DNA from: Actinomycetota bacterium
Lineage (GTDB): Bacteria; Actinomycetota; Acidimicrobiia; IMCC26256; PALSA-610
Length of the DNA stretch: 64,000 bases
Direction of reading: 5' to 3'
NCBI GenBank assembly: GCA_005773635.1
Contig: SXHN01000111.1
Coordinates: 1 to 64,000 of the forward strand
Made by a program: the position numbers and the translations under genes. The notes under the pieces were generated by a model. It ran no database searches and had not been told where the DNA came from. It saw nothing but the letters and a program-made list of their open reading frames with translations. Positions 32,898 to 41,305 of this stretch are shown here, piece after piece. Numbering within the stretch: the stretch's first letter is position 1; each line of letters starts with the position of its first letter.

Positions 32898-34205
32898 ATG
32901 GCAACCGTGGAATCATGGCGCGAATCGTGGGGCTCACTCGGACAACAATTCTCGCGGCTCTGGGCGGCGGCGGCGATCTCGAATTTCGGCGACGGACTCG
33001 TGCTCGTTGCGCTGCCATTGCTGGTGGAATCGATGACCACGAACGCGATCTACGTATCCGGACTCATCACAATGCGATACGCCGCGTGGCTGCTGCTCGG
33101 CCTCGTCGGCGGAGTGACCGCAGATCGAGCCAACCGTCAACGGATCATGGTGTACGTGGATTTGGCGCGCGCGGTCGCGATCGGCATACTCGGCGTGGTG
33201 ATCGCGCTTGGCACACCACCGATCGCGCTCATCTGGGGTGTGGCATTTCTGTTGGGCTGCGGGGAAGTGTTTTTTGACTCCGCCGCCGAAGCAATTCTGC
33301 CCAACGTCGTCGATGAAGAAAAACTCGAACGAGCCAACTCGCGGCTCTTTGTAACCCAATCCGTCGCCAACGAATTCATCGGCCCGCCCGTCGGAGCATT
33401 CCTGTTTGCGATCGCAGCTGCACTGCCGTTTCTGCTCGACGCGTGGTCATTCCTCGCCGCCGCCATGATCGTACTGACGCTGTATATGGCGCCTACTTCG
33501 TCCGGCGCGGCGAATGCCCTCCCCACCGACTCACTCGCTGCATCGGGCGCTGCAATTCCGCTGAGTGCGGCGGCGGCGTTTCGCAGCGATGTTTCCGACG
33601 GGTGGCAGTTCGTGCGAAATCATCGACTGCTGCGGTCGCTCATCGGGCTCGGGTGTGCATGGAACTTCTTCGCCGTTGGCGCTGAATCAACGTTGGTCAT
33701 ATTCGCGCGACGCGAGCTCCTGGCATCCGAAGCCGGCTACGGACTCGCACTCACCGGTTTCGCAGTTGGTGGCATCCTCGCGGGTTGGCTCACCGAACGC
33801 ATCGTCGCGAAGATCGGGCCTGGCCACACCATCTTGTCCACATTTCTCCTCGGCGCAGTCGCCGGCTTCGCAACCGCAACCACCAATAGCATTTGGGTAC
33901 TCGCCTTCGCGTTCGCATGCAGCTTCGCTGCGGGTACCGCGGCGAGCATTGTGGTGCTCAGTTTGCGCCAACAACTCGTGCCCGACGAACTACGAGGCAG
34001 AGTAGCGAGCTTTTTTCGCGTCGGCGTGTTCGCGTCAGCGGGAACGGGCGCGCTATTGATGGGCATACTCGCCAACAGCGTGTCATTACGCGCACCGTTT
34101 TATGCGCTGGGCCTCGCAGCAATCGCGCTGTTTCTCGGCGCAGCAACCGAGGTCAACAACAAGACGATCGCGGCGGCCAAATCATCAATGCGCCGCACGG
34201 AGTAG
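32898..34205 (+). CDS. MFS transporter
   Basis: A 435-residue protein with about twelve helices, including [18 protein letters not shown] as the loop 2-3 signature and [24 protein letters not shown] as the MFS_3 landmark. It shares architecture with the exporter at 18335-19606. Helix C-terminal loops are short. It is divergent from the topoisomerase A gene (62 bases between starts) and converges on the FHA gene, with three hairpins in the gap. No substrate can be assigned. Confidence 0.88.
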   Translation: MATVESWRESWGSLGQQFSRLWAAAAISNFGDGLVLVALPLLVESMTTNAIYVSGLITMRYAAWLLLGLVGGVTADRANRQRIMVYVDLARAVAIGILGVVIALGTPPIALIWGVAFLLGCGEVFFDSAAEAILPNVVDEEKLERANSRLFVTQSVANEFIGPPVGAFLFAIAAALPFLLDAWSFLAAAMIVLTLYMAPTSSGAANALPTDSLAASGAAIPLSAAAAFRSDVSDGWQFVRNHRLLRSLIGLGCAWNFFAVGAESTLVIFARRELLASEAGYGLALTGFAVGGILAGWLTERIVAKIGPGHTILSTFLLGAVAGFATATTNSIWVLAFAFACSFAAGTAASIVVLSLRQQLVPDELRGRVASFFRVGVFASAGTGALLMGILANSVSLRAPFYALGLAAIALFLGAATEVNNKTIAAAKSSMRRTE

Positions 34206-34216
34206 GCGACATAGAT

Positions 34217-34374
34217 AGGTAACCGAATCCTTACCCTGACGGACAGTTTCGGTTACCTCAGTAACCTTCAAGATGACTTTGGGTAACCGTGAGGTATCCG
34301 ATCGCGGCTCGGTCCAGAGCCGCACCACCGAAATCGCTTGGGTCGGGAGTTCGCCCGTAACCCCCGGCCCAAGC
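34217..34374. repeat. Cluster of three stem-loops rich in GTAACC
   Basis: Stem 1 (34217-34258) pairs AGGTAACCGAA with TTCGGTTACCT over 11 bases. Stem 2 (34304-34323) is GCGGCTC-GGTCCA-GAGCCGC. Stem 3 (34336-34374) pairs GCTTGGGTCGGG with CCCGGCCCAAGC with one G-T pair. Further GTAACC or GTTACC copies occur near 34261, 34282, 34356 and 34386. The cluster fills the space between the convergent MFS and FHA genes. There is no T-run, so it may act as a bidirectional terminator or be another intergenic repeat type. Confidence 0.65.
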
Positions 34375-34409
34375 ATCGCGGGTGAGTTACCGAAATCAGG
34401 TGCGCGGAC

Positions 34410-35003
34410 TCAGTAGCGCGTGCGGGTCAGCGACCATTGCTGGACGCGCATCGCGAGTGTTTCTTTATTGCGCTCGTCGTCGAATAAGTCGCATTTGTCG
34501 TAGAGACCCTGCAGCACCATTTTCACGGCGGCTGTACTCGTAAAGCGGCGTTGCGCAATTTCACTGAGGGTTGCCAGTCGAGGCGCAGCCCGACCTTCGT
34601 CGTAGTGCACAAAGAGCAGCTCAAGCACTTCGCCTTCGGTTGGCGTGAGCCTTACTTCTTTTTTGGCAACCTGACGGATCGTCGCAGCCACACCTCCGGC
34701 GCGTTCGGCTTCGCTCAGCAAAAAGTCGTACGTCACCGCTCTGCCAAATTCGATCACCGATCCGTGATTTACGACTAAAGGAGTCCACGGCCGAAGCGTG
34801 GCACCATCAACTTTCGTTCCATTCGTCGATTCGCAGTCCTCGATATGCCACACGCCAGCTTCACAGTGGATGCGGGCGTGCAATCGGCTGATTGCGGGGT
34901 CATCAATGGCAAGTTCACTGTCGGTGCCGCGCCCGACGCGGATCAGCGATGCAGCGAGTTCAACATCGCCTTGGTGCGCACCTCGTCCCCGTAACCGTGC
35001 CAT
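34410..35003 (-). CDS. FHA-domain protein with C-terminal winged-helix-like region
   Basis: A 197-residue protein. Residues 1-100 form an FHA domain, which binds phosphothreonine: IRVGRGTDSELAIDDPAISRLHARI and later STNGTKVDG contain the conserved GR, S-x-x-H and NG elements. The C-terminal part (LTPTEGEVLELLFVHYDEG, then LSEIAQRRFTSTAAVKMVLQ) resembles a LuxR- or wHTH-type DNA-binding domain. The ATG at 35003 is chosen; a TTG further out would overlap the GGDEF-EAL gene. A kinase is encoded 3 kb upstream on the same strand, so phospho-dependent control is plausible. Confidence 0.85.
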   Translation of the reverse strand: MARLRGRGAHQGDVELAASLIRVGRGTDSELAIDDPAISRLHARIHCEAGVWHIEDCESTNGTKVDGATLRPWTPLVVNHGSVIEFGRAVTYDFLLSEAERAGGVAATIRQVAKKEVRLTPTEGEVLELLFVHYDEGRAAPRLATLSEIAQRRFTSTAAVKMVLQGLYDKCDLFDDERNKETLAMRVQQWSLTRTRY

Positions 35004-35034
35004 AGCCGCGAGGCTACCGGGCGGAGTTGCTCTT

Positions 35035-37620
35035 TCAGCGCCACTGCCCAATCGCGCTGACCGCCCGTTCTACATTGGCGATCGGCTCTACGCGCTTCGG
35101 TTCCCAGGTCGCGAGCCATTCGCTGAACGCATCAGCAGGAATGGGTCTGCTCATGTAGTAACCCTGCGCGATGTCGCAGCCCTGGCTCGCGAGGCGATCC
35201 CACGAAACTCGGTCCTCGACACCTTCGGCACAGACTCGCAATTTCAGGTTATGCGCAAGGTCGATGATCGATTTCACGATCGCCGCGTCACTCTCGTTGG
35301 CGCCCATCGTCATCACGAACGAACGGTCAACTTTGACCTCGTGAACTGGGAGCTTTTGAAGATACGACAAGCTGGAATATCCGGTGCCGAAGTCATCGAT
35401 CGAGAGTTTGATGCCGAGTCCCGCGAGACGTTCGATGGCCGCGACGGATCGGTCGGGATCCATGACGGTGGTTTCAGTGATCTCAATAGTCAAGTTTGCG
35501 GGGTTCAAGCCACTCTCCAACAACCATTCCCCGATGAGATCAGGCGTGTTGGCGTCGAGCAAACTCACGGCCGATAAGTTGACGGCGACCGAAAGGTCGT
35601 GGCCGTTGTCGTTCCACTCTTTGCATTGCGCCATCGCTTTGCGCGCTACAAGTCGCGTCAATGAGCCAATGAGGCCAGTGCGCTCCGCTATCGCAACGAA
35701 CACCTCGGGCGACATGAAGCCATGTTCCGGATGGAACCATCGAACCAAGGCTTCGGCGCCCATCACACTCTCATCGGCGAGTCGAACCTTGGGCTGGTAA
35801 TACACCTGGAGTTCTTCGTTGTCGATCGCCTCTCGCAGCGCTCCGACAAGGGCCAGTTTCTGAACGGTGTTCTCATCCGACTCAGCGTCATACACCTGCA
35901 CGCCATTCGGTTCGCGCTTCGCTGAATACATCGCAATGTCAGCACGCTTCATCAGAGTGTGCGCATCCTCACCATGCAACGGAGCGATGGTGATACCGAT
36001 GCTCCCACCAATTTCAAGGGTTACATCACGAACTGAATAGGGAGGCATCAATACAGAACGAGCATCCATCGCAAATTGAATCGCGTCGGCTTCGGACGCC
36101 ACATGCGGAAGCAAAATCGCGAACTCGTCACCACCGAGTCGAGAAATCGTCACGCCACCGCAGCCCGCCGCGAGCCGTGCTGCAACGAGACACAACACTT
36201 CATCGCCTGTGTCGTGACCAAGCGTGTCGTTAATGTCTTTGAAACGATCAAGATCCATGAGCAACACCGCAACGTTGTCGGTGCCACGGTTCGCTAAGGC
36301 ATTGGTGACCGCAGCCACGAAAGTCGTCCGATTCGGCAAGCCGGTGAGTGCGTCGTGAGCAGCTTGATATTCACGCTCGTGCACTTCTCGCGCGACGCGT
36401 TCTACGAGGCGGCCATTCTCGAGCGCCACGCTGGCTTGGTTCGCAAGCGTTTCCAGTAAGCGTGCGTCACTCGGGTCGAACGTGCTGACGTCACCCATTC
36501 GATCGGCGGCCAGCAAATACCCGCTGACACCTTCTTCAGCAAACAAAGGCGCCACAACTACGTCATGCGCTCCCAGTGCATCAAGGACCGTGCTTTTGTT
36601 GGAACGTTTTGATGCCCTCGGCACAAGCAATACTTCGCGCTCCTCAACCACAAGCGACCAAAACGGTGCGTCGGCCTGCCCGATGGAAGTCGCGGGCGGT
36701 TGGTCATGTGCCGACCGCATGCGCACGCAATGGTGGCCGTCGTCATCGTTGACAACGAGGACGATTTCAGCAACCTCACATCGCAATGCCTCGCGAGCTT
36801 GATTCAAAATTGCGACCAGCACGGCCTCTGCGCGTTTCGCACCACTCACGGCGCAAGTGAAGTCGTACACCAGTTGCAAGCTGGCGAACCGTTGCGTCAG
36901 CGAGGAATAACCACGGTATGCAACGAACAACACACCAACAAGCGCGCCGAGTAGCAACGCCGATGCCGCCGACTGCCTCAGCAGCAAGGCAGCAGCAAGC
37001 GCAAGGCTGGTGTTCGCCAATGCGGTGCCGACGCCAATGACAAGCGTCGACGCTGATCCCCGACCTCCGCCGTGCCAACGGATCACCACGCTCACCGAGC
37101 TCCAACCGATGGCGTCCGCGACCAAGATTGCTGCCAGCGCAGCAGCCCACGTAGCCGGACGAGCGATATCAGCGACTGGCACAAACAGACGAAACACCAC
37201 CATCGCAGCGGCAGTCTCCGCGGCAAACAGCGCAATATTGAACAGCACCTTCTTAGGGCTGCGCACGCGCCAAGCCACGACAACGAGTTCACCAATGACG
37301 CGTCCCAAGATCACTGCCAAAGGCGACGCAAAGAACAACGCTATTGCGAGCGGAACTTCGCTGAATGTAAATGAGTGAGCTTCGCGCCGAACCTCAACGT
37401 TGACGACAGTCAGCGCGGCGACCGCAAAAGCAATCGCCAACGCCCACCACGGCAGCGCAGTCGGGACTTTGACTGGTCCAAGGTGCTGCATAGCCACGAC
37501 ACAGGCGCCGTAGAAGCCGGCGAGCGCAACCGAAAACGCAATGACGAGCGCCCCTGCATTTGCGCGCGCGCCATGAAGGTTTGGCTCTCCCGGGGCGTTC
37601 GTTGATTCAGTCGCTTCCAT
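35035..37620 (-). CDS. Membrane GGDEF-EAL cyclic-di-GMP enzyme with GAF-like domain
   Basis: An 861-residue protein. About seven hydrophobic helices cover residues 20-265. A GAF-like sensor follows (about 280-420). The GGDEF domain (430-590) has an intact active site, LGGDEFAILL, and starts with DALTGLPNRTTF. The EAL domain (610-850) has GAEALVRW, NLSAVSLLD, EITETTVMD, DDFGTGYSSL and KVDRSFV, all in place, so both synthesis and breakdown of c-di-GMP are possible. An AGGGCAGG ribosome site precedes the ATG at 37620. It lies 31 bases before the FHA gene and probably shares its transcript. Confidence 0.93.
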   Translation of the reverse strand: MEATESTNAPGEPNLHGARANAGALVIAFSVALAGFYGACVVAMQHLGPVKVPTALPWWALAIAFAVAALTVVNVEVRREAHSFTFSEVPLAIALFFASPLAVILGRVIGELVVVAWRVRSPKKVLFNIALFAAETAAAMVVFRLFVPVADIARPATWAAALAAILVADAIGWSSVSVVIRWHGGGRGSASTLVIGVGTALANTSLALAAALLLRQSAASALLLGALVGVLFVAYRGYSSLTQRFASLQLVYDFTCAVSGAKRAEAVLVAILNQAREALRCEVAEIVLVVNDDDGHHCVRMRSAHDQPPATSIGQADAPFWSLVVEEREVLLVPRASKRSNKSTVLDALGAHDVVVAPLFAEEGVSGYLLAADRMGDVSTFDPSDARLLETLANQASVALENGRLVERVAREVHEREYQAAHDALTGLPNRTTFVAAVTNALANRGTDNVAVLLMDLDRFKDINDTLGHDTGDEVLCLVAARLAAGCGGVTISRLGGDEFAILLPHVASEADAIQFAMDARSVLMPPYSVRDVTLEIGGSIGITIAPLHGEDAHTLMKRADIAMYSAKREPNGVQVYDAESDENTVQKLALVGALREAIDNEELQVYYQPKVRLADESVMGAEALVRWFHPEHGFMSPEVFVAIAERTGLIGSLTRLVARKAMAQCKEWNDNGHDLSVAVNLSAVSLLDANTPDLIGEWLLESGLNPANLTIEITETTVMDPDRSVAAIERLAGLGIKLSIDDFGTGYSSLSYLQKLPVHEVKVDRSFVMTMGANESDAAIVKSIIDLAHNLKLRVCAEGVEDRVSWDRLASQGCDIAQGYYMSRPIPADAFSEWLATWEPKRVEPIANVERAVSAIGQWR

Positions 37621-37808
37621 GCCTGCCCTACTGCCGCGTCGCGCGGATCGTCTGGCATCAGGTATCGGCACGTGGACGCGGCGTCTGGAGCTAACAACAC
37701 CAGCCACAGAAGGTGACTTCAGGCACCACTAGAAAACATGCTTAACCACGGAGCGTGAGATTCCGAAGACTCTTGCAACCACCCACAATGGCAATCAGGA
37801 GCCTCATA

Positions 37809-37907
37809 ATGAACAAACTCACTAAATTCGCCCTCGCCGCTGTCCCAGCACTCGCGCTCGCTGCGGTCAACGTGCCCCAAGCGATTGCCCTCATTCACTG
37901 GCGCTAA
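37809..37907 (+). CDS. Small hydrophobic peptide (32 residues)
   Basis: An ATG seven bases after CAGGAG opens a 33-codon frame on the plus strand. The peptide starts MNKLTKFALAAVPALALAAV, has two Lys near the start, a hydrophobic core of about 20 residues, then ends in a short basic tail (HWR). The shape is that of a signal-peptide-like or membrane-inserted microprotein. The stop overlaps the stop of the kinase gene on the other strand by three bases. The frame is in a 284-base gap with no other gene, and its ribosome site is strong, so I rate it likely real. No function is known. Confidence 0.55.
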   Translation: MNKLTKFALAAVPALALAAVNVPQAIALIHWR

Positions 37908-40900
37908 TACAACGATTGTGCTGCATCCAATCTAAGCGTCATCCATTGCATGACCACCGGATCCGGCTGGGCTCGTTGTAACAACCTCCGGGCTCCACGA
38001 TGTAAAGCCCGGCCGTCCGGATGCCCCCGTTCACTCAGCAACATCGCGCATATGGCTCGATGGACTGCCCACATCATTGGAAACTCAGGTTCCAGAATTT
38101 GGGCCACTAGCCAATCGACACGCGGCTGGGTAGCCGGCGGACCGAGAGCGGCCACCAAAGCGCCCGAAAAATATTGGTTGTATCGCTGATAGGTCGATCC
38201 GGTGCTGATCAAATACTCGTGCCGGTCAGCCAGGAGCTGGTCGCCGAGTTCCAAATCGCCTCTCAGATATGCGACAAGTGCCAGCTCATTGCCGACGGAA
38301 TTCGACGGCAAATCCGTCGCGCTGACATTCCCCCATCCGCTCGGACCATCGAAGCATTTCAAAGCGCTTCGCGCCATGAACTCTGCGACGGGATTGACGG
38401 GCTTGTGGCTAAGCGCGATTCGCGCCTCCGCTGAGCGACCGAACCAGAGCGGGACGACCACACCAGCAAGAGCGGCTTGAGGCACCCAATGCCCGCACTC
38501 GACCGCAATACGGTCCAGGTCTGCCATCGTTGAAACGTCGGGGCCGTGCTCTGCCAAAAACACGACATCGCGTAGCGTCGCCAATTCAAAGCGATGCCGA
38601 TAGTCTTCGATACTCAACTCGGCGAGTTTCAACATGGAATGCAATCGAGCTGCGTCGCCCACTTCCAGAGCCATCGCTCCTGCATAAAATGCAAGCTTTG
38701 CCGTCAGCGGTGCATCGCCAAGCCGTTCCGCTTCCGCCAATCCGAGTTCGAGCAGCTGAACCGTTTCCTCAGCGTCGACGACCGAAACGGACTCAGCAAG
38801 ATCAAAGGCGGCCTCAGCGATAGCTCGGCGATCCCCAAATTCCCGCAATTGCCGCAGCGCGTTCTGCGCCTCAGTTATATGCGGCAACGAGTCCCTTCCT
38901 TCCATAGTCGCGAACTCGGTGTTGAGGATTTCCACTCGAGCCTTCAACTGCGCTGCGACCTGCCGTTGCCCACGGCCAAGTGACGAAACCATCGCTGCGT
39001 TTGCCGCTTCAATCGCGCCAGGGTAATTACCGATCCTCGACAACGCAGTCGCGTGGCGTCCCGCTACGAGGTCGCGGAACAAGGAATCTGGCAAGCGCTC
39101 AATCGCCCTACCGCCAGCATCCACCGCGAGCTCGAGTTCTCCTGTTGCCAAATGCGCCTCAGCGCTGAGGGCTAGCGCGCGAGTGCCGACGTCACTGTCT
39201 TGGTCGATCCAACTGTCGGCAAGTTGCGCACTCTCGACGTACTCACCACGTCGCAGCAACAATTCAGCCCGTAGGGTGTCCGCGGTCCCCGCCGCAGGTT
39301 CGACACCAATCGCATCCAACAGCGTCGTCCAACGATCGGCGTTCGCGAGCGCGAAGCGGTCGAGCGCAACACGACCGGCGCGCGCCGCGACGTTGGCAAC
39401 AAACTCCGCAGCATCCGCCCCAGTTTCGAAGGCAATCGCGGCGTGATGAGCAACAAGTTCAACATCAATCGCAACCGCATCTAGCTTGCGCGCAACATCG
39501 AGGTGTGCGTTGCGGCGAACGACAGCGTCAAGCCTCGCATACGCGACCTCTCGCAACAGCGGATGCGTCCATTGAGCTTCAGTCGAACCAGATACCGCGG
39601 ACGCAACCCTCACCCGCACAACCCCAGCCCGACACAGCGAACCAAGGGAGCGAGTCGCGTGCAAAGTTTCAGGCCAAAAAACTTCGCCGCAAGCAGCAAC
39701 AATCGCGAGATCTCTGCGCACATCGGGATCGAGCCGATCAAGGCGCGCGCCAATCATTGCTTGCACATCATCGCCCAGTTCGGCGCCGGCTGCTTGCGCG
39801 TGAGCAAGCTCTCGTGCCAGCAACGGATTGCCTCCTGCGAGTTCCGCAGCTTCGGCGCCCGCAAGATTGATGATCACTTCGTCGTCCAATGGACCGAGCG
39901 CAATCGTTTGTACTTCGAGATCATCGGGGTCGAGTTGACCAGGCCGAGCACTCATCCACAGCACCCCGGCGACGCCGCGCCGAAACGACAGCCGGGCGAG
40001 CACGTCAATCAAATCTGGTGATGCATGATGGAGGTCGTCGATCATTGCCACGGGGCGACCACACGAACTGAGCATTGAGGCAAGCGCTTCAGAAATGGCG
40101 GCGGCATCAGCGTTAGATGTCGGACCCGAAATCAACCCGACACTGTGTAACAACACCGAAGCGTGGTGATCGCCAACCAACTCCGCGATACGCGCCGCAG
40201 ATCCCACTCGACGCACCCATCCCGCGAGAGCACGAACATCGCCGACAGCTTCACTGCACGACGCCCGCAACACGAAGGCGTCATGGGCGACAACGCGCTC
40301 GGCCGCCGCGTCAAACAGCCAAGATTTACCCGCACCGGCGGGCGCGACCATCAACGTTGCTCGCATCTCTGACGCAGCGAGACTGGCATCAAATTCGTCA
40401 ACGAGGCGCGCGAGTTCGAGTTCCCTACCCGTACGAAATGCCGCGTTCGGAGCGCTCGGCACATGCGTCAAAGTACCAGCGATGTCGTCGAGGAGATCAA
40501 GTGGCGCGGCTGATAGTGCCGCGCTGCTGCCACGCGCCAACGCGTGCAACCGTTCAGCTACCGCGATCATTACTGGACGCTTCGTCGGGTCATCGTGCAC
40601 GCACGCGTCGATGAGGCTGCCGATTCCGTCGGCCGCGGCTCCCATATCGTTTCCCCATCCCACCGACTCCGCGAGCACAACTCCGAGCGAATACACATCC
40701 GAAGCGGGAGTAGGCGTTTCATCAGGTGCCGCATATTTTGGGGTGAGCATCGCCGCCGCCGCACCCGCGACCCAACCGTCGAGCGTCACACCGTCGATTG
40801 CCGCCGCACCGAAGTCGATGAGCAGCGGACCGTCGTCAGAACAAATGATGTTGGACGGTTTCAAATCACGATGGACGATGCCAGCCGAATGGCATGCAGC

Positions 40901-41284
40901 CAATGCGTCGGCGATTGGCGCCAATGTTGCACACGCGATCTCCGGCAACAGCAAGCCATCATCGAGCAACGCACCAAGCGTGCCGCCGTCGAGTAACGGG
41001 GTGGCGAGGTACGGTTCCCCATGTTCATCGCCTACGTCGAAGACAGTTATGACATGCGGGTGCGCGACGCGCCGTAGTGCAGCCGCTTCGCGAGCCATCC
41101 GAGCCACCGCGAGCAGGTCCGTGGGATCGCGCAGCACTTTGACGGCAACGATGATGCCATCGCCGTCGGCACGCCAAACGTCGGTGTCTTCGCCGCCGCC
41201 GAGGCGCGACACGAGCTGAAACGGGCCAACCGTTGTTCCTGAAGATGGCGCTAGCCCAGCACGCACAGGCGGAGTCTTGCACAC
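37904..41284 (-). CDS. PknK-like Ser/Thr protein kinase fused to a P-loop ATPase and helical repeats
   Basis: An 1126-residue protein. The kinase domain (about 20-275) has VAVKVL, HRDLKPSNI and DFGAA; the glycine loop is LGGGEDTDVW. A P-loop ATPase follows, with APAGAGKS near residue 315. The long C-terminal part is TPR-like and helical. The order kinase, ATPase, repeats matches the PknK family of Actinobacteria. No LuxR-type HTH is visible at the end. It starts at GTG 41284, 21 bases after the topoisomerase B stop, on the same strand. The GTG at 41266 is an alternative start. A nearby FHA protein is a possible substrate or reader. Confidence 0.9.
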   Translation of the reverse strand: MCKTPPVRAGLAPSSGTTVGPFQLVSRLGGGEDTDVWRADGDGIIVAVKVLRDPTDLLAVARMAREAAALRRVAHPHVITVFDVGDEHGEPYLATPLLDGGTLGALLDDGLLLPEIACATLAPIADALAACHSAGIVHRDLKPSNIICSDDGPLLIDFGAAAIDGVTLDGWVAGAAAAMLTPKYAAPDETPTPASDVYSLGVVLAESVGWGNDMGAAADGIGSLIDACVHDDPTKRPVMIAVAERLHALARGSSAALSAAPLDLLDDIAGTLTHVPSAPNAAFRTGRELELARLVDEFDASLAASEMRATLMVAPAGAGKSWLFDAAAERVVAHDAFVLRASCSEAVGDVRALAGWVRRVGSAARIAELVGDHHASVLLHSVGLISGPTSNADAAAISEALASMLSSCGRPVAMIDDLHHASPDLIDVLARLSFRRGVAGVLWMSARPGQLDPDDLEVQTIALGPLDDEVIINLAGAEAAELAGGNPLLARELAHAQAAGAELGDDVQAMIGARLDRLDPDVRRDLAIVAACGEVFWPETLHATRSLGSLCRAGVVRVRVASAVSGSTEAQWTHPLLREVAYARLDAVVRRNAHLDVARKLDAVAIDVELVAHHAAIAFETGADAAEFVANVAARAGRVALDRFALANADRWTTLLDAIGVEPAAGTADTLRAELLLRRGEYVESAQLADSWIDQDSDVGTRALALSAEAHLATGELELAVDAGGRAIERLPDSLFRDLVAGRHATALSRIGNYPGAIEAANAAMVSSLGRGQRQVAAQLKARVEILNTEFATMEGRDSLPHITEAQNALRQLREFGDRRAIAEAAFDLAESVSVVDAEETVQLLELGLAEAERLGDAPLTAKLAFYAGAMALEVGDAARLHSMLKLAELSIEDYRHRFELATLRDVVFLAEHGPDVSTMADLDRIAVECGHWVPQAALAGVVVPLWFGRSAEARIALSHKPVNPVAEFMARSALKCFDGPSGWGNVSATDLPSNSVGNELALVAYLRGDLELGDQLLADRHEYLISTGSTYQRYNQYFSGALVAALGPPATQPRVDWLVAQILEPEFPMMWAVHRAICAMLLSERGHPDGRALHRGARRLLQRAQPDPVVMQWMTLRLDAAQSLY

Positions 41285-41305
41285 ACCACCAAACTCGGGC
41301 GAGCG

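Noticed and set aside
39503-40021. Antisense frame across the PknK-like gene
   Set aside because: Composition is Arg/His-rich and shaped by the sense codons; there is no conserved motif.
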